Shown here: positions 43,391 to 52,610 of the stretch, piece by piece
How positions within the stretch are numbered: position 1 is the first letter of the stretch
How the letters are laid out: every line of letters begins with the position of its first letter
NCBI RefSeq assembly: GCF_963677125.1
Contig: NZ_OY781882.1
Location: 2,674,501 to 2,738,500, forward strand
Source of the DNA: an uncultured Desulfobacter sp.
GTDB lineage: Bacteria > Desulfobacterota > Desulfobacteria > Desulfobacterales > Desulfobacteraceae
Direction of reading: 5' to 3'
Length of the DNA stretch: 64,000 nt
The notes under the pieces: generated by a model
The model's input: only the letters and a program-made list of their open reading frames with translations
Told to the model about the DNA's origin: nothing
Database searches by the model: none
Program-made: the position numbers and the translations under genes

Positions 43391-43433
43391 AAATAAAAAA
43401 AGGGCTCAGAAGAAAGAAGTCTTCTGAACCCTT
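43391..43433 (-). terminator. rho-independent terminator of the tRNA operon
   Basis: AAGGGCTCAGAAGA at 43400-43413 and TCTTCTGAACCCTT at 43420-43433 form a long stem with one mismatch. On the minus strand it is followed by TTTTTTTATTT. It ends the tRNA-Gly/tRNA-Cys transcript. Confidence 0.8.
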
Positions 43434-43444
43434 AAAGTCTGGGT

Positions 43445-43519
43445 TGGAGGCGGCTCCCGGATTTGAACCGGGGAATAACGGCTTTGCAGGCCGTCGCCTT
43501 ACCCCTTGGCTAAGCCGCC
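43445..43519 (-). tRNA. tRNA-Cys (GCA)
   Basis: The minus strand has the acceptor stem GGCGGCT/AGCCGCC, a T-arm with GGTTCAAATCC and an anticodon loop CTGCAAA with GCA for cysteine. A 3' CCA is encoded (complement of 43445-43447). It is read in the same direction as tRNA-Gly, 3 bases away. Confidence 0.95.
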
Positions 43520-43522
43520 TGG

Positions 43523-43597
43523 TGGAGCGGGAAACGGGATTTGAACCCGCGACTTCGACCTTGGCAAGGTCGCACTCTACCACTGAGTTATTCCCGC
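43523..43597 (-). tRNA. tRNA-Gly (GCC)
   Basis: The minus strand has the acceptor stem GCGGGAA/TTCCCGC, the D-arm ACTCAGTGGTAGAGT, the anticodon loop TTGCCAA with GCC for glycine, and the T-arm GGTTCAAATCC. A CCA end is encoded. It precedes tRNA-Cys in one transcript. Confidence 0.95.
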
Positions 43598-43683
43598 TCA
43601 GCAACAAGAAGTACTTATAAAGACATGTGCTGCTTTTGTCAATGAAATTTTAACAACATCCTTATTTTTTCAGCACCACAGCC

Positions 43684-44328
43684 CTATTTATTCTTTTTAT
43701 TCCAGTCTGCAAGGAAAGATTCAATGCCTTTATCAGTCAAATGATGTGCTGCAAGTTTCTTAAGCACACCATAGGGAATAGTGGCAATATCAGCGCCTAT
43801 CAGGGCAGACTGCTGAACATGGAGCTGGCTTCTTACGGAAGCCACAATGATCTGGGTATCAAAATCATAATTGGTAAAAATTTGAACAATCTCTTCAATG
43901 AGCCCCATACCTTCCTGGGCCAAATCGTCAAGACGGCCTACAAAGGGAGAAACATAGGTTGCACCGGCTTTAGCCGCCATCAGGGCCTGAAGCGCAGAAA
44001 ACACCAATGTCACATTGGTTTTAATGCCTTCGGCAGATAATGTTTTAACCGCTTTAAGACCTTCCACTGTCATGGGGATTTTCACGGCAATATTGTCGGC
44101 AATTTTTACAAGTTCCCGGGCTTCGGAAACCATGCCTTCATACTCAAGGCTGATCACTTCTGCGGAAACAGGACCATCAACAATGTTGCAGATCTGCGCA
44201 ATGATATCTTTGAATTCACCATCTTCTTTGGCAATCAGGGAAGGATTGGTGGTCACACCATCCACCATACCCATATCATTGGCATCCTTGATCTGTTCAA
44301 TATTGGCGGTATCAATAAAAAATTTCAC
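43684..44328 (-). CDS. fsa: transaldolase/fructose-6-phosphate aldolase family protein
   Basis: The protein has 214 residues. The short transaldolase form is recognised by KFFIDTANIEQIKD at the start, GVTTNPSLIAKE, and the Schiff-base lysine in IKTNVTLVFSALQALMAAKAGATYVSPFVGRLDD. It interconverts sugar phosphates in the pentose-phosphate network, either as transaldolase or as FSA. The start is GTG 44328 with AAGGAGG 6 bases upstream; the longer frame to 44397 overlaps folK too far. The gene overlaps folK by 17 bases. Confidence 0.92.
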   Translation of the reverse strand: MKFFIDTANIEQIKDANDMGMVDGVTTNPSLIAKEDGEFKDIIAQICNIVDGPVSAEVISLEYEGMVSEARELVKIADNIAVKIPMTVEGLKAVKTLSAEGIKTNVTLVFSALQALMAAKAGATYVSPFVGRLDDLAQEGMGLIEEIVQIFTNYDFDTQIIVASVRSQLHVQQSALIGADIATIPYGVLKKLAAHHLTDKGIESFLADWNKKNK

Positions 44329-44857
44329 GGGTTTCCTCCTTGGCCATGGCAATGACTGCCTGGCTTTCATCAGTTTTAATTTGTTTGGACAGTTCACCCA
44401 CGGTCAGGCCGTTTACCGGATGAACCAGCTGTTTATCTATGTCGCAAAGGGGTTTCAGCACAAAAAGGCGTTCATGCATTCGGGGATGAGGAATCACAAG
44501 CGTTGCTGTGTTCATCACCCTTTGACCATAAAAAATAATATCCAGATCAATCCTGCGGGGACCAAATCTAAAAGGTTTGCCATCCCGGTCCTGCTCTTTT
44601 TCAATGGCTTGCAGTACCTCTAAAAGCCGTTCTGGAGAATAAGCCGTCTTGATCTTAATGGCGGCATTCACAAACCACTCCTGGTCCGTATAGTTCTGGG
44701 GTGCTGTCTTATAAAACTTTGACAGGGTTTTTATAAAAATCCCTTCTGTTTCCCCAAGGCGTTTAATGGCCATGCCAATGTTGGCAATCTTGTCTCCCAC
44801 ATTGGCACCGATACTTAAATATGCAGGTACAAGGGATAAAGAATCAGGGCAACTCAA
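44312..44857 (-). CDS. folK: dihydropteridine pyrophosphokinase (HPPK)
   Basis: This protein of about 181 residues has AYLSIGANVGDKIANI at the start and the signature RFGPRRIDLDIIFYGQ, with IPHPRMHERLFVLKPL after it. It transfers pyrophosphate from ATP to 6-hydroxymethyl-dihydropterin in folate synthesis. The start is unclear: TTG 44857 overlaps the preceding gene by 14 bases and lacks a good ribosome-binding site. Confidence 0.93.
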   Translation of the reverse strand: MSCPDSLSLVPAYLSIGANVGDKIANIGMAIKRLGETEGIFIKTLSKFYKTAPQNYTDQEWFVNAAIKIKTAYSPERLLEVLQAIEKEQDRDGKPFRFGPRRIDLDIIFYGQRVMNTATLVIPHPRMHERLFVLKPLCDIDKQLVHPVNGLTVGELSKQIKTDESQAVIAMAKEETREIFY

Positions 44858-45299
44858 TATAAAGGGTTTCCGATACCTTACTTTTTATGTCGTCATGCCC
44901 CAGGGTCCGAACCCTGAAATAGTAATGAAGCTCCTGATCAAGGGTATATAGAAAACTTGTCCCGGGCATGGGAACTACACCCATGGATTTGAACTTAAAG
45001 GGGCATCCTTGGCAGCCATCCAGGGGTTTGGTGGCCATGAATACTTCAAACCCTTCCACCTTTGCCCCGTATTCCTGATCCCGCAAAGAGGCACAAGTCC
45101 ATGTAAGGGTCAAATCACGATCCTTGAGCGTGTATTTCAAATCTGTGGGGGCAGCAGGGGTCTTATCACTATCGCCCTTAGTCGGGGGGACAGGCGGCCC
45201 TTTTTTACCGCATCCCGGCACCGTAAAAAGAATGCCTGCACCCAACAAAACTAAAAAAAGGGATAACAATAGATGCTGAAATGTCCAGTTCAAATGCAA
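44844..45299 (-). CDS. lipoprotein with a fibronectin-type III-like domain
   Basis: In this 151-residue protein a signal peptide ends in the lipobox TVPGC with the lipid cysteine at about 30. The GKKGPPVPP stretch after it is the LptM/YifL-like signature often found after argH. An FN3-like beta domain covers about 55-150 (APTDLKYTLKDRDLTLTW...). It overlaps argH by 10 bases. LptM helps LptD outer-membrane maturation; whether this FN3 form has the same role is unknown. Confidence 0.78.
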   Translation of the reverse strand: MHLNWTFQHLLLSLFLVLLGAGILFTVPGCGKKGPPVPPTKGDSDKTPAAPTDLKYTLKDRDLTLTWTCASLRDQEYGAKVEGFEVFMATKPLDGCQGCPFKFKSMGVVPMPGTSFLYTLDQELHYYFRVRTLGHDDIKSKVSETLYIELP

Positions 45300-46669
45300 A
45301 GCTCCTTTTTTGCCGCATCCACGGCTTCGGATACGTTGTCAAATCCGGTTCCACCATAGGAGTTGCGCCGATCCACCATGGCATCCAGGCTGATAAAATT
45401 ATAAATATCCTTTTCAATAAGCTCACTGAAGGATTGCAACTCTTCAAGCGTTAATTCGTCCAGCTCTTTACCTTGACCCAGGGCAAAATTTACGGCCTTG
45501 CCGGCAATACCATGGGCTGTCCTGAACGCAACACCCTTGTTGACCAGGTAATCAGCAAAATCCGTTGCATTTAAAAACCCTGTCATACAGGCAGTGCGCA
45601 TCCGATCCTTATGCACATCAATATGAGCAAACATACGGGTGTACACTTCAAGGCAGACCTTTAAGGTATCAACGGTATCAAATAAGGGCTCCTTGTCTTC
45701 CTGCATATCCTTGTTATACGCCATGGGCAACGATTTCATGGTGGTCAAGATAGCCATGAGGTTCCCCACCACGCGGCCTGTTTTTCCTCTGACAAGCTCG
45801 CACGCATCCGGATTTTTTTTCTGGGGCATAATAGAAGAACCTGTGGTAAAGGCATCGGAAATAGTGATAAATGCAAATTCCGATGTGGACCATAAAATCA
45901 ATTCCTCGGAGAGCCGGGACAGATGAATCATGCAGATGGAGGCATGGGAAATAAATTCCATGATAAAATCGCGATCAGACACAGCGTCCATGGAATTTTC
46001 CGATACACGGGAAAAGCCCAGGACCTGACAGGTATACTCCCGGTCAATGGGAAAAGTGGTGCCGGCCAGTGCAGCGGAGCCAAGGGGCATCACATCCAGA
46101 CGCTCCAAGGAATCTTCCAAACGCCCCACATCCCGTTTGAACATCTGGTAATAGGCCAGCATGTGATGGGCAAACAATACGGGTTGGGCCCGTTGCAAAT
46201 GGGTGTATCCGGGCATCACGGTTTTTCTGTTGGCATCGGCAAGGGTCACGATAGCCGCCTGGAAATCCTTGAGCATCTGAATCAGATTTAAGGTTTCTTC
46301 CTTAAGATAAATGCGCACATCCAGTGCCACCTGGTCATTACGGCTCCTGCCTGTATGAAGTTTCTTGGCGACGGCGCCACAGACATCACCTAAATTCTCT
46401 TCCACATGCATGTGGATATCTTCCAGGGCATCAGTGAAGACCATTTCATGGTTATCAATCCGGGTCTTTACCTTATCCAGGCCCTGGACAAGGGTTTCGG
46501 CATCTTCTGATGAGATAATCCCCTGTTTTTCCATCATTTCAAGATGGGCTTGACTGCCTTTTATATCGCTTGCGTAGAGGCGTTTATCCACGTTGATGGA
46601 CGCATTAAAAGACTCCATCAGCTTATCCGTGGATTCGACAAACCGGCCGCCCCATAATTTTTCACTCAT
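45290..46669 (-). CDS. argH: argininosuccinate lyase
   Basis: This 459-residue protein shows the fumarase/ASL superfamily signature SSIMPQKKNPDACELVRGKTGRV, with the catalytic serine loop. Its start, LWGGRFVESTDKLMESFNASI, is typical of ArgH. It makes arginine and fumarate from argininosuccinate. It follows argF by 49 bases; the arg genes run in the order argB, argD, argF, argH. Confidence 0.96.
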   Translation of the reverse strand: MSEKLWGGRFVESTDKLMESFNASINVDKRLYASDIKGSQAHLEMMEKQGIISSEDAETLVQGLDKVKTRIDNHEMVFTDALEDIHMHVEENLGDVCGAVAKKLHTGRSRNDQVALDVRIYLKEETLNLIQMLKDFQAAIVTLADANRKTVMPGYTHLQRAQPVLFAHHMLAYYQMFKRDVGRLEDSLERLDVMPLGSAALAGTTFPIDREYTCQVLGFSRVSENSMDAVSDRDFIMEFISHASICMIHLSRLSEELILWSTSEFAFITISDAFTTGSSIMPQKKNPDACELVRGKTGRVVGNLMAILTTMKSLPMAYNKDMQEDKEPLFDTVDTLKVCLEVYTRMFAHIDVHKDRMRTACMTGFLNATDFADYLVNKGVAFRTAHGIAGKAVNFALGQGKELDELTLEELQSFSELIEKDIYNFISLDAMVDRRNSYGGTGFDNVSEAVDAAKKELCI

Positions 46670-46718
46670 TTAGTTTTCTTCCTATGTAAGTCCTCTTTTT
46701 CATTGAGCGCCAAGGCAT

Positions 46719-47633
46719 TTAGCCTATAATTAGGCGCTCTAGAATGGCTTTATGCATATGCCGCTTATTTTCCGCCTGATCCCAGAACGCTGCATTTTCA
46801 GCTTCAAGGACGGATTCTGAGATCTCCTCACCCCTGTGGGCAGGCAGGCAGTGAAGCACCAGACAGTCGTCCTTGGCGCCTTTGAGCAGTTCCTCATTGA
46901 CCTGGAACCTCTCAAACGCTTTAAGCCGTCCTTCAAGTTGATCCTCCTCACCCATGCTGGCCCACACGTCCGTATACACAACGTCGGCATCTTTCACAGC
47001 CTCTTTGGGATCATTGGTGAACACAATATTTTTCTTTGTGTCTGCCCCGGATGCATTAATAATATCAGGCTTGATATGGTGATCGTCAGGACAAGCCACG
47101 ATCAAGTCCAACCCCAGTACGGAGGCAGCGTTGACCCATGAATTGGCCACGTTATTACCATCTCCGACCCAAGCAATTTTAACACCCTCATATCCGTCTT
47201 TATGTTCAATTACCGTCATGATATCGCTTAAAATCTGGCAGGGATGAAATGCGTCGGTCAGGGCATTGATCACCGGAATCGTTGAGCTTTGGGCAAACTC
47301 TTCCACCAATTCATGGTCAAAAGTTCTCATGGCCAGACAGTCAATGTACCGGGATAGAACCCGGGCCGTATCCTTTGCCGGTTCATTTCGGGATATCTGG
47401 GTATCCTGGGTACTCATATATATGGAGTGTCCGCCCAGTTGAATCATGGCCGTTTCAAATGCAATTCGGGTCCGGGTGGACTTTTTATCAAAAATAAGGC
47501 CCAGGGTTTTGCCGGCCAGAAGGGAGTCAAAAATACCTTTTTTATGACGTGCCTTCAAACTTAACGCCCTTTTAAACAGGGTTGTAAAATCCTGGGGTTC
47601 AAGGTCTAATAAACACAATAAATCCTTCTTCAC
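46719..47633 (-). CDS. argF: ornithine carbamoyltransferase
   Basis: This 304-residue protein has the carbamoyl-phosphate motif KKSTRTRIAF, the HPCQILSDIMTV loop and the ornithine-binding VLHCLPAHRGEEI. It makes citrulline. It shares one base with the argD stop. Confidence 0.96.
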   Translation of the reverse strand: MKKDLLCLLDLEPQDFTTLFKRALSLKARHKKGIFDSLLAGKTLGLIFDKKSTRTRIAFETAMIQLGGHSIYMSTQDTQISRNEPAKDTARVLSRYIDCLAMRTFDHELVEEFAQSSTIPVINALTDAFHPCQILSDIMTVIEHKDGYEGVKIAWVGDGNNVANSWVNAASVLGLDLIVACPDDHHIKPDIINASGADTKKNIVFTNDPKEAVKDADVVYTDVWASMGEEDQLEGRLKAFERFQVNEELLKGAKDDCLVLHCLPAHRGEEISESVLEAENAAFWDQAENKRHMHKAILERLIIG

Positions 47634-48826
47634 TAATCTTCTCCTGCAAGCAGGCTGTCCAGTACGGCAACCAGCTGATTAATTTCGGCGTTTCCTATAA
47701 TAAGGGGCGGTGCAAATCTAAGAATTCTATCTTGAATCGCATTAATAATAAAGCCTTTTTTGAAGCACTCAGACATATACTCTGAGGCGGTTTTCCCTTT
47801 GGAAACATCAAGTTCCATACCGATAAGCAAGCCTTTCCCCCTGACATCCACCACTTTTTTATGCTTTTCTTTTAAAGAATTAAGCTGCCCAAAAAAATAC
47901 GCACTTTTTTCGCACACAGATGCCAAAAAATTCTTTTCGGATATCAAACGAACGACCTCAAGGGCCGCGGCAGTGGCAAGGGGCGTACCGCCAAAGGTTG
48001 ACCCATGACTGCCCACTTCAAAGCCTGATGCCGCCGATTCGGTGGCCAGCATGGCTCCGATGGGCACCCCATTGGCAAGCGCCTTGGCAAGCGTCATGAT
48101 GTCAGGTGTCACTCCATAGGACTCATGGGCGAATAATGTACCGCAACGCCCCATGCCGGTCTGAATTTCATCAAAAATCAGCAGGGTGCCGGTATCCGTG
48201 CAAAGCTGTCTTACCGATTTAAGATATTCGGGATCAGAAGGAATCACCCCGCCCTCCCCCTGCACAGGCTCCATCATCACCGCACACACCGTATCGTCCA
48301 AAGCGGATTTCAGCGCATCAATATCATTAAAGGGGACATGAACAAATCCTTCCAACAGAGGATAAAACCCCTTTTTGATTTTGTCCTGGCCTGTGGCGGA
48401 CAAGGTCGCCATGGTCCGCCCGTGAAAACTTTGCTGCATGGTGATAATTTTAAATCTGTCGGTCTCACCCTTTGCCTGAAAAAACCGCCTGACAAGCTTG
48501 ATGGCCCCTTCATTGGCCTCGGCCCCTGAGTTGGCAAAAAACACGCGGTCCGCAAAGGATTTTTCCGTCAAACTTTTTGCAAGCTCGGCCTGGGGCATTG
48601 TATAAAACAGATTGGAGACATGTACCAGCGTTCCGGCCTGGGCAGTAATGGCTGCGGTGATATCCGGATGGCAATGCCCCAAATTGCATACGGCAATGCC
48701 GGCCAGAAAATCGGTATATTCATTGCCCTGATCATCATAAAGTTTAGCGCCCTCTCCTTTGACAAAGGGCCGACCCTGCCGCGCATAGGTCTGAAACACA
48801 TGATCCTGGGTAAGTTCAATGCTCAT
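47633..48826 (-). CDS. argD: acetylornithine aminotransferase
   Basis: This 397-residue PLP enzyme of aminotransferase class III has GAEANEGAIKLVRRFF, LIFDEIQTGMGRCG and the lysine-containing TLAKALANGVPIGAML. It makes N-acetylornithine. It lies 17 bases after argB. Confidence 0.95.
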   Translation of the reverse strand: MSIELTQDHVFQTYARQGRPFVKGEGAKLYDDQGNEYTDFLAGIAVCNLGHCHPDITAAITAQAGTLVHVSNLFYTMPQAELAKSLTEKSFADRVFFANSGAEANEGAIKLVRRFFQAKGETDRFKIITMQQSFHGRTMATLSATGQDKIKKGFYPLLEGFVHVPFNDIDALKSALDDTVCAVMMEPVQGEGGVIPSDPEYLKSVRQLCTDTGTLLIFDEIQTGMGRCGTLFAHESYGVTPDIMTLAKALANGVPIGAMLATESAASGFEVGSHGSTFGGTPLATAAALEVVRLISEKNFLASVCEKSAYFFGQLNSLKEKHKKVVDVRGKGLLIGMELDVSKGKTASEYMSECFKKGFIINAIQDRILRFAPPLIIGNAEINQLVAVLDSLLAGED

Positions 48827-48843
48827 TGTATTGTTCCTTTTAT

Positions 48844-49728
48844 TTAAAGATCACCCGCAAATAACTGAGTACCGATACCAGAATCCGTAAACAGTTCAAG
48901 CAAAACAGCATGGGCAATTTTTCCGTTAATGATATGGGCTTTTTTAACGCCGGCATTCAAGGCGGAGAGTCCGCATTCCACCTTGGGAATCATGCCCCCG
49001 GAAATCAAGTTATCCCGAATCATCTCCCGGGCCTGGGGTTCGTTCACCGATGAGATCAGTGCCTTGTCACTATTCAGCACCCCGTCCACATCCGTGACCA
49101 GAATAAGGCGTTCGGCATTCAGGGCACTGGCGATCCTTGCCGCCACCACATCCGCATTAATATTATAGGTCTCGCCTTTGCTGCCCACGCCCACAGGTGC
49201 AATGATGGGAATAAAACCCTGGGCCGTTAGCGTGTGAATGATTTCAGGGTTTACACGGGATACATCCCCCACCATGCCCGGATCAATGATTTCAGGCGGT
49301 TTGCTTTCATCTTCCTGGTGATAAATGGTCATTTTTTCTGCCAAAATCAATCCGGCATCTTTACCTGAAAGCCCCACGGCTCTACCGCCTTCCAAGTTGA
49401 TCCTAGACACCACATCCTTGTTCACTTTACCGCCTAAAACCATCTCCACCACATCCATGGTGGCATTGTCAGTGTAACGCATGCCCTTGATAAAAGTGGA
49501 AGTGATCCCCATGGTTTTAAGCACCTCATTGATCTGGGGACCGCCGCCATGGACCACCACCGGATTAACCCCAATGGTTTTCAGCAAACAGATATCCTTG
49601 GAGAATTTAGTTTTCAATTCTTCATCCACCATGGCGTGTCCGCCATACTTGATCACCACGGTTTTTCCGGAAAATTCCCGAATATAAGGCAATGCCTCTA
49701 TTAATATATCCGCAACAGTGTTTTTCAT
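48844..49728 (-). CDS. argB: acetylglutamate kinase
   Basis: This 294-residue protein has VVIKYGGHAMVDEELK, VVVHGGGPQINEVLK, and LSGKDAGLILAEK typical of NAGK, with the amino-acid-kinase fold continued in NINADVVAARIASALNAERLILVTDVDGVL. It phosphorylates N-acetylglutamate, the step usually inhibited by arginine. It overlaps hslU by 4 bases. Confidence 0.96.
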   Translation of the reverse strand: MKNTVADILIEALPYIREFSGKTVVIKYGGHAMVDEELKTKFSKDICLLKTIGVNPVVVHGGGPQINEVLKTMGITSTFIKGMRYTDNATMDVVEMVLGGKVNKDVVSRINLEGGRAVGLSGKDAGLILAEKMTIYHQEDESKPPEIIDPGMVGDVSRVNPEIIHTLTAQGFIPIIAPVGVGSKGETYNINADVVAARIASALNAERLILVTDVDGVLNSDKALISSVNEPQAREMIRDNLISGGMIPKVECGLSALNAGVKKAHIINGKIAHAVLLELFTDSGIGTQLFAGDL

Positions 49729-51089
49729 AATATATACCTGCTTAAATCCTGGTTTCTGGCAATATCTGCCAACTGTTTTTCAACAAAATCAGCATCAATG
49801 GTAATCGTCGTTTCCGCGACATCCGGGGCATCGAATAAAATCTCTTCAAGCAACCGCTCCATGAGTGTATGCAGCCGCCTTGCGCCGATGTTTTCCATGG
49901 AAGAATTCACCTCAACGGCAATCTGGGCGATTCTATCCACAGCCTCCTGGGTAAAACTTAATTGAACCCCTTCGGTGCGCAACAAAGCAATATATTGCAG
50001 CACCAGAGCATTTTTAGGCTCCGTGAGGATACGTGCAAACTCCGATGCACCCAACGAGGAAAGCTCAACTCGAATGGGAAACCGGCCTTGCAATTCCGGA
50101 ATCAGATCCGAGGGTTTGGACACATGGAAAGCACCAGAGGCGATAAACAGAATATGATCTGTTTTCACAGTGCCGTATTTGGTGGGCACGGAACTGCCTT
50201 CCACAATGGGCAACAGATCCCTTTGCACCCCTTCTTTAGACACTTCCGGTCCATGGCTCTTGTCTTTACCCGCAATTTTATCGATCTCGTCAACGAAAAT
50301 AATACCGGACTGCTCTACCATGGTAATAGCATCGTTTTTCACCTCTTCCATATCCACCAGATGGGCAGCCTCTTCCTGGGCAATCAGAGCCAAGGCCTCT
50401 TTGACCTTCACATTGCGGCTCTTGGTATTTTTAGGCATGAAGTTGCCAAGCATATCCTTCATGTTGATGCCCATCTCCTCCATACCGGCATTGGAGAAAA
50501 TCTCCACCATGGGCATATTTTTCTCCTGGACATCAATATCTATTTTACGGTCGTCAAGCTTACCGTCATCAAGCATTTGACCCAGCTTTTTCCGGGTATG
50601 CTCCGAAGTATTATCATCAGGCTTTTGCGACGTCTCTCCACCTGTATCAAACCCAAATGCCGGGTTGCTTTTTTGGGAAGGTAAAAGAATATCAAGCACC
50701 CGCTCCCGAGCGATTTTGAGTGCCTTTTCTTGCACCGCCTCCTGCTGACGCCCTTTGAGCATGTTCACGGTAAGCTCCACCAAATCCCGAATCATGGACT
50801 CCACATCCCGGCCCACATAGCCCACCTCTGTAAATTTGGAGGCCTCCACCTTGTAAAAAGGGGAATCCGTCAAATTAGCAAGGCGGCGGGCAATCTCGGT
50901 TTTGCCTACCCCTGTAGGCCCGATGAGGATGATATTTTTAGGCGCTATTTCATCCTGTAGATCCGGTTCCAGCTGCCGCCGTCGCCATCGGTTTCTTAAC
51001 GCCACAGCCACTGATTTTTTGGCGTCGTTCTGGCCGATAATATATTTGTCCAGTTCAGTTACAATTTGATGGGGTTTTAGGTCCTTCAT
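49725..51089 (-). CDS. hslU: ATP-dependent protease ATPase subunit HslU
   Basis: In this 454-residue AAA+ protein Walker A is LIGPTGVGKTEIARRL at about 54-67 and Walker B is GIIFVDEIDKIA. The I-domain insert lies between them, and QGRFPIRVELSSL is the sensor region. The C terminus NQDLSRYIL fits the activating tail that docks in HslV. It starts where hslV ends. Confidence 0.96.
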   Translation of the reverse strand: MKDLKPHQIVTELDKYIIGQNDAKKSVAVALRNRWRRRQLEPDLQDEIAPKNIILIGPTGVGKTEIARRLANLTDSPFYKVEASKFTEVGYVGRDVESMIRDLVELTVNMLKGRQQEAVQEKALKIARERVLDILLPSQKSNPAFGFDTGGETSQKPDDNTSEHTRKKLGQMLDDGKLDDRKIDIDVQEKNMPMVEIFSNAGMEEMGINMKDMLGNFMPKNTKSRNVKVKEALALIAQEEAAHLVDMEEVKNDAITMVEQSGIIFVDEIDKIAGKDKSHGPEVSKEGVQRDLLPIVEGSSVPTKYGTVKTDHILFIASGAFHVSKPSDLIPELQGRFPIRVELSSLGASEFARILTEPKNALVLQYIALLRTEGVQLSFTQEAVDRIAQIAVEVNSSMENIGARRLHTLMERLLEEILFDAPDVAETTITIDADFVEKQLADIARNQDLSRYIL

Positions 51090-51638
51090 TTAGTTATTTC
51101 CAATCGTTTCTATTGTCACATGGTGATTGGTGTATATGCAGATATCACCTGCAATTTTCATGGCTTTTTCCACAATCTGCACCGGTTCAAGATCCGTATT
51201 TTCGATCAGAGCAGTCGCCGCCGCCTGGGCTGCAGTGCTGCCGGACCCAATACTTATGACACCTTCATCGGGCTCAATAACATCCCCGTTGCCTGACAGA
51301 AGATACAGGTTTTCTTTATCGGCTGCAATCATCATGGCCTCAAGTCGCCGAAGATATTTATCCGTACGCCACTCCCGGGCAAGTTCCACACAGGCCCGGG
51401 TTAAGCTGCCGCTGAACTGGTCCAGTTTTTCCTCAAGCTTTTCTGCCAGGGTCAGGGCATCTGCCGTAGCCCCTGCAAATCCGGTAATAATCTGGTTGTT
51501 ATAAATTCGCCTGACCTTGCGGGCTTTGTGTTTTGTTACAACATGCCCTAACGTAACCTGTCCATCACCTGCAACCACTACCATGTCTCTGGTTCTGATG
51601 GCAAGAATTGTGGTGCCGTGAAATTGTTGATTATCCAT
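51090..51638 (-). CDS. hslV: ATP-dependent protease subunit HslV
   Basis: In this 182-residue protein the catalytic threonine follows the short propeptide MDNQQFHG (TTILAIRTRDMVVVAGDGQVTLG). GYTGATADALTLAEKLEEKL and the C-terminal DICIYTNHHVTIETI are typical. I start at ATG 51638; the frame runs 15 codons further, and the AGGAG site there is 13 bases from the ATG. It pairs with hslU. Confidence 0.95.
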   Translation of the reverse strand: MDNQQFHGTTILAIRTRDMVVVAGDGQVTLGHVVTKHKARKVRRIYNNQIITGFAGATADALTLAEKLEEKLDQFSGSLTRACVELAREWRTDKYLRRLEAMMIAADKENLYLLSGNGDVIEPDEGVISIGSGSTAAQAAATALIENTDLEPVQIVEKAMKIAGDICIYTNHHVTIETIGNN

Positions 51639-51713
51639 ATAATATCCATTTCTCCTGATGCTGTTCGCCGTCAAACAAAGCAAACAGTCTGGTTTTTTAA
51701 TTCTATAAAATGT

Positions 51714-52610
51714 TTAGCGTCGGGGATGGGCTTTATCGTACACTGCCATCAGGCGATCCATGCTCACATGGGTATACACCTGGGTGGTGGACAGGCTGGC
51801 ATGGCCGAGAATTTCCTGAATCCCCCGAAGATCGGCACCGGCATCCAGCATATGAGTCGCAAACGTATGCCGCAGGGTGTGGGGGGATATTTTTAAGCCT
51901 AAACCGCATTCCATAACCACCTTGTCAAGAATGCGACGGATTGAGCGCCTGCCGAGACGCTCAAAATTTTTATTTAAAAATACGGCTGAGAAATCTTGCT
52001 TAAGATCAGCCCGATAAACTTGAACAGCATCAAGGGCCCGCCTGCCCACGGGCATGATACGAGATTTGTTTCCCTTGCCCAGAACCCGGATCAGCCCGGC
52101 ATGAAAGTCAATATCTTGCATGTTGAGCATATGAAGCTCGCCGATGCGCATACCTGTGGAATAAAAGGTCTCAAACATGGCAAGATTGCGTTTGTCCATC
52201 CAGGAATCACATGTCATGGTGTCCAGCAGCCTGAAAATATCATCAATACCCATGGCCTTGGGAAGGGTTTTCTCAAGTTTTGGAAAGGGGATGGTATCCG
52301 CCGGATTCAACCCAATCACCCCGGACCGGACCAGGTAATCAAAAAACGATTTTAAGGCGGACAAACGCCTTGAAAGGGTTTTTTTACTTTTTTTCAAGGC
52401 GGTCTGGGCGGCAAGATATCTGCGCACGATTATCTTGTCCACCTGTTGAACTCTTTTTGCAAAGGCCTGTTGCCAGTTTTCCTCTTCGCAGTTGCAGATC
52501 TCCAAATAAAAAAGGATAAAGCTTTTTATATCCGTAAAATAAGCCCGAAGCGTATGGGCGGAATACCCTTTTTCAGCCTCCAGGGTCATCAGATAGTCGT
52601 CAAGGATCAT
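51714..52610 (-). CDS. xerC: tyrosine recombinase XerC
   Basis: In this 298-residue protein the N-terminal SAM-like domain spans 1-85. The catalytic domain has an Arg at STGMRIGELHMLNMQDI, HTLRHTFATHML and the nucleophile LGHASLSTTQVYTHVSMDRL. It is the core XerC of dif recombination, from its length and company (hslVU). It overlaps the UDG-like gene by 11 bases. Confidence 0.92.
   Translation of the reverse strand: MILDDYLMTLEAEKGYSAHTLRAYFTDIKSFILFYLEICNCEEENWQQAFAKRVQQVDKIIVRRYLAAQTALKKSKKTLSRRLSALKSFFDYLVRSGVIGLNPADTIPFPKLEKTLPKAMGIDDIFRLLDTMTCDSWMDKRNLAMFETFYSTGMRIGELHMLNMQDIDFHAGLIRVLGKGNKSRIMPVGRRALDAVQVYRADLKQDFSAVFLNKNFERLGRRSIRRILDKVVMECGLGLKISPHTLRHTFATHMLDAGADLRGIQEILGHASLSTTQVYTHVSMDRLMAVYDKAHPRR

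Noticed and set aside
43353..43607. Open frame over the tRNA pair
   Set aside because: It is the usual false ORF produced by tRNA-Cys and tRNA-Gly sequences.
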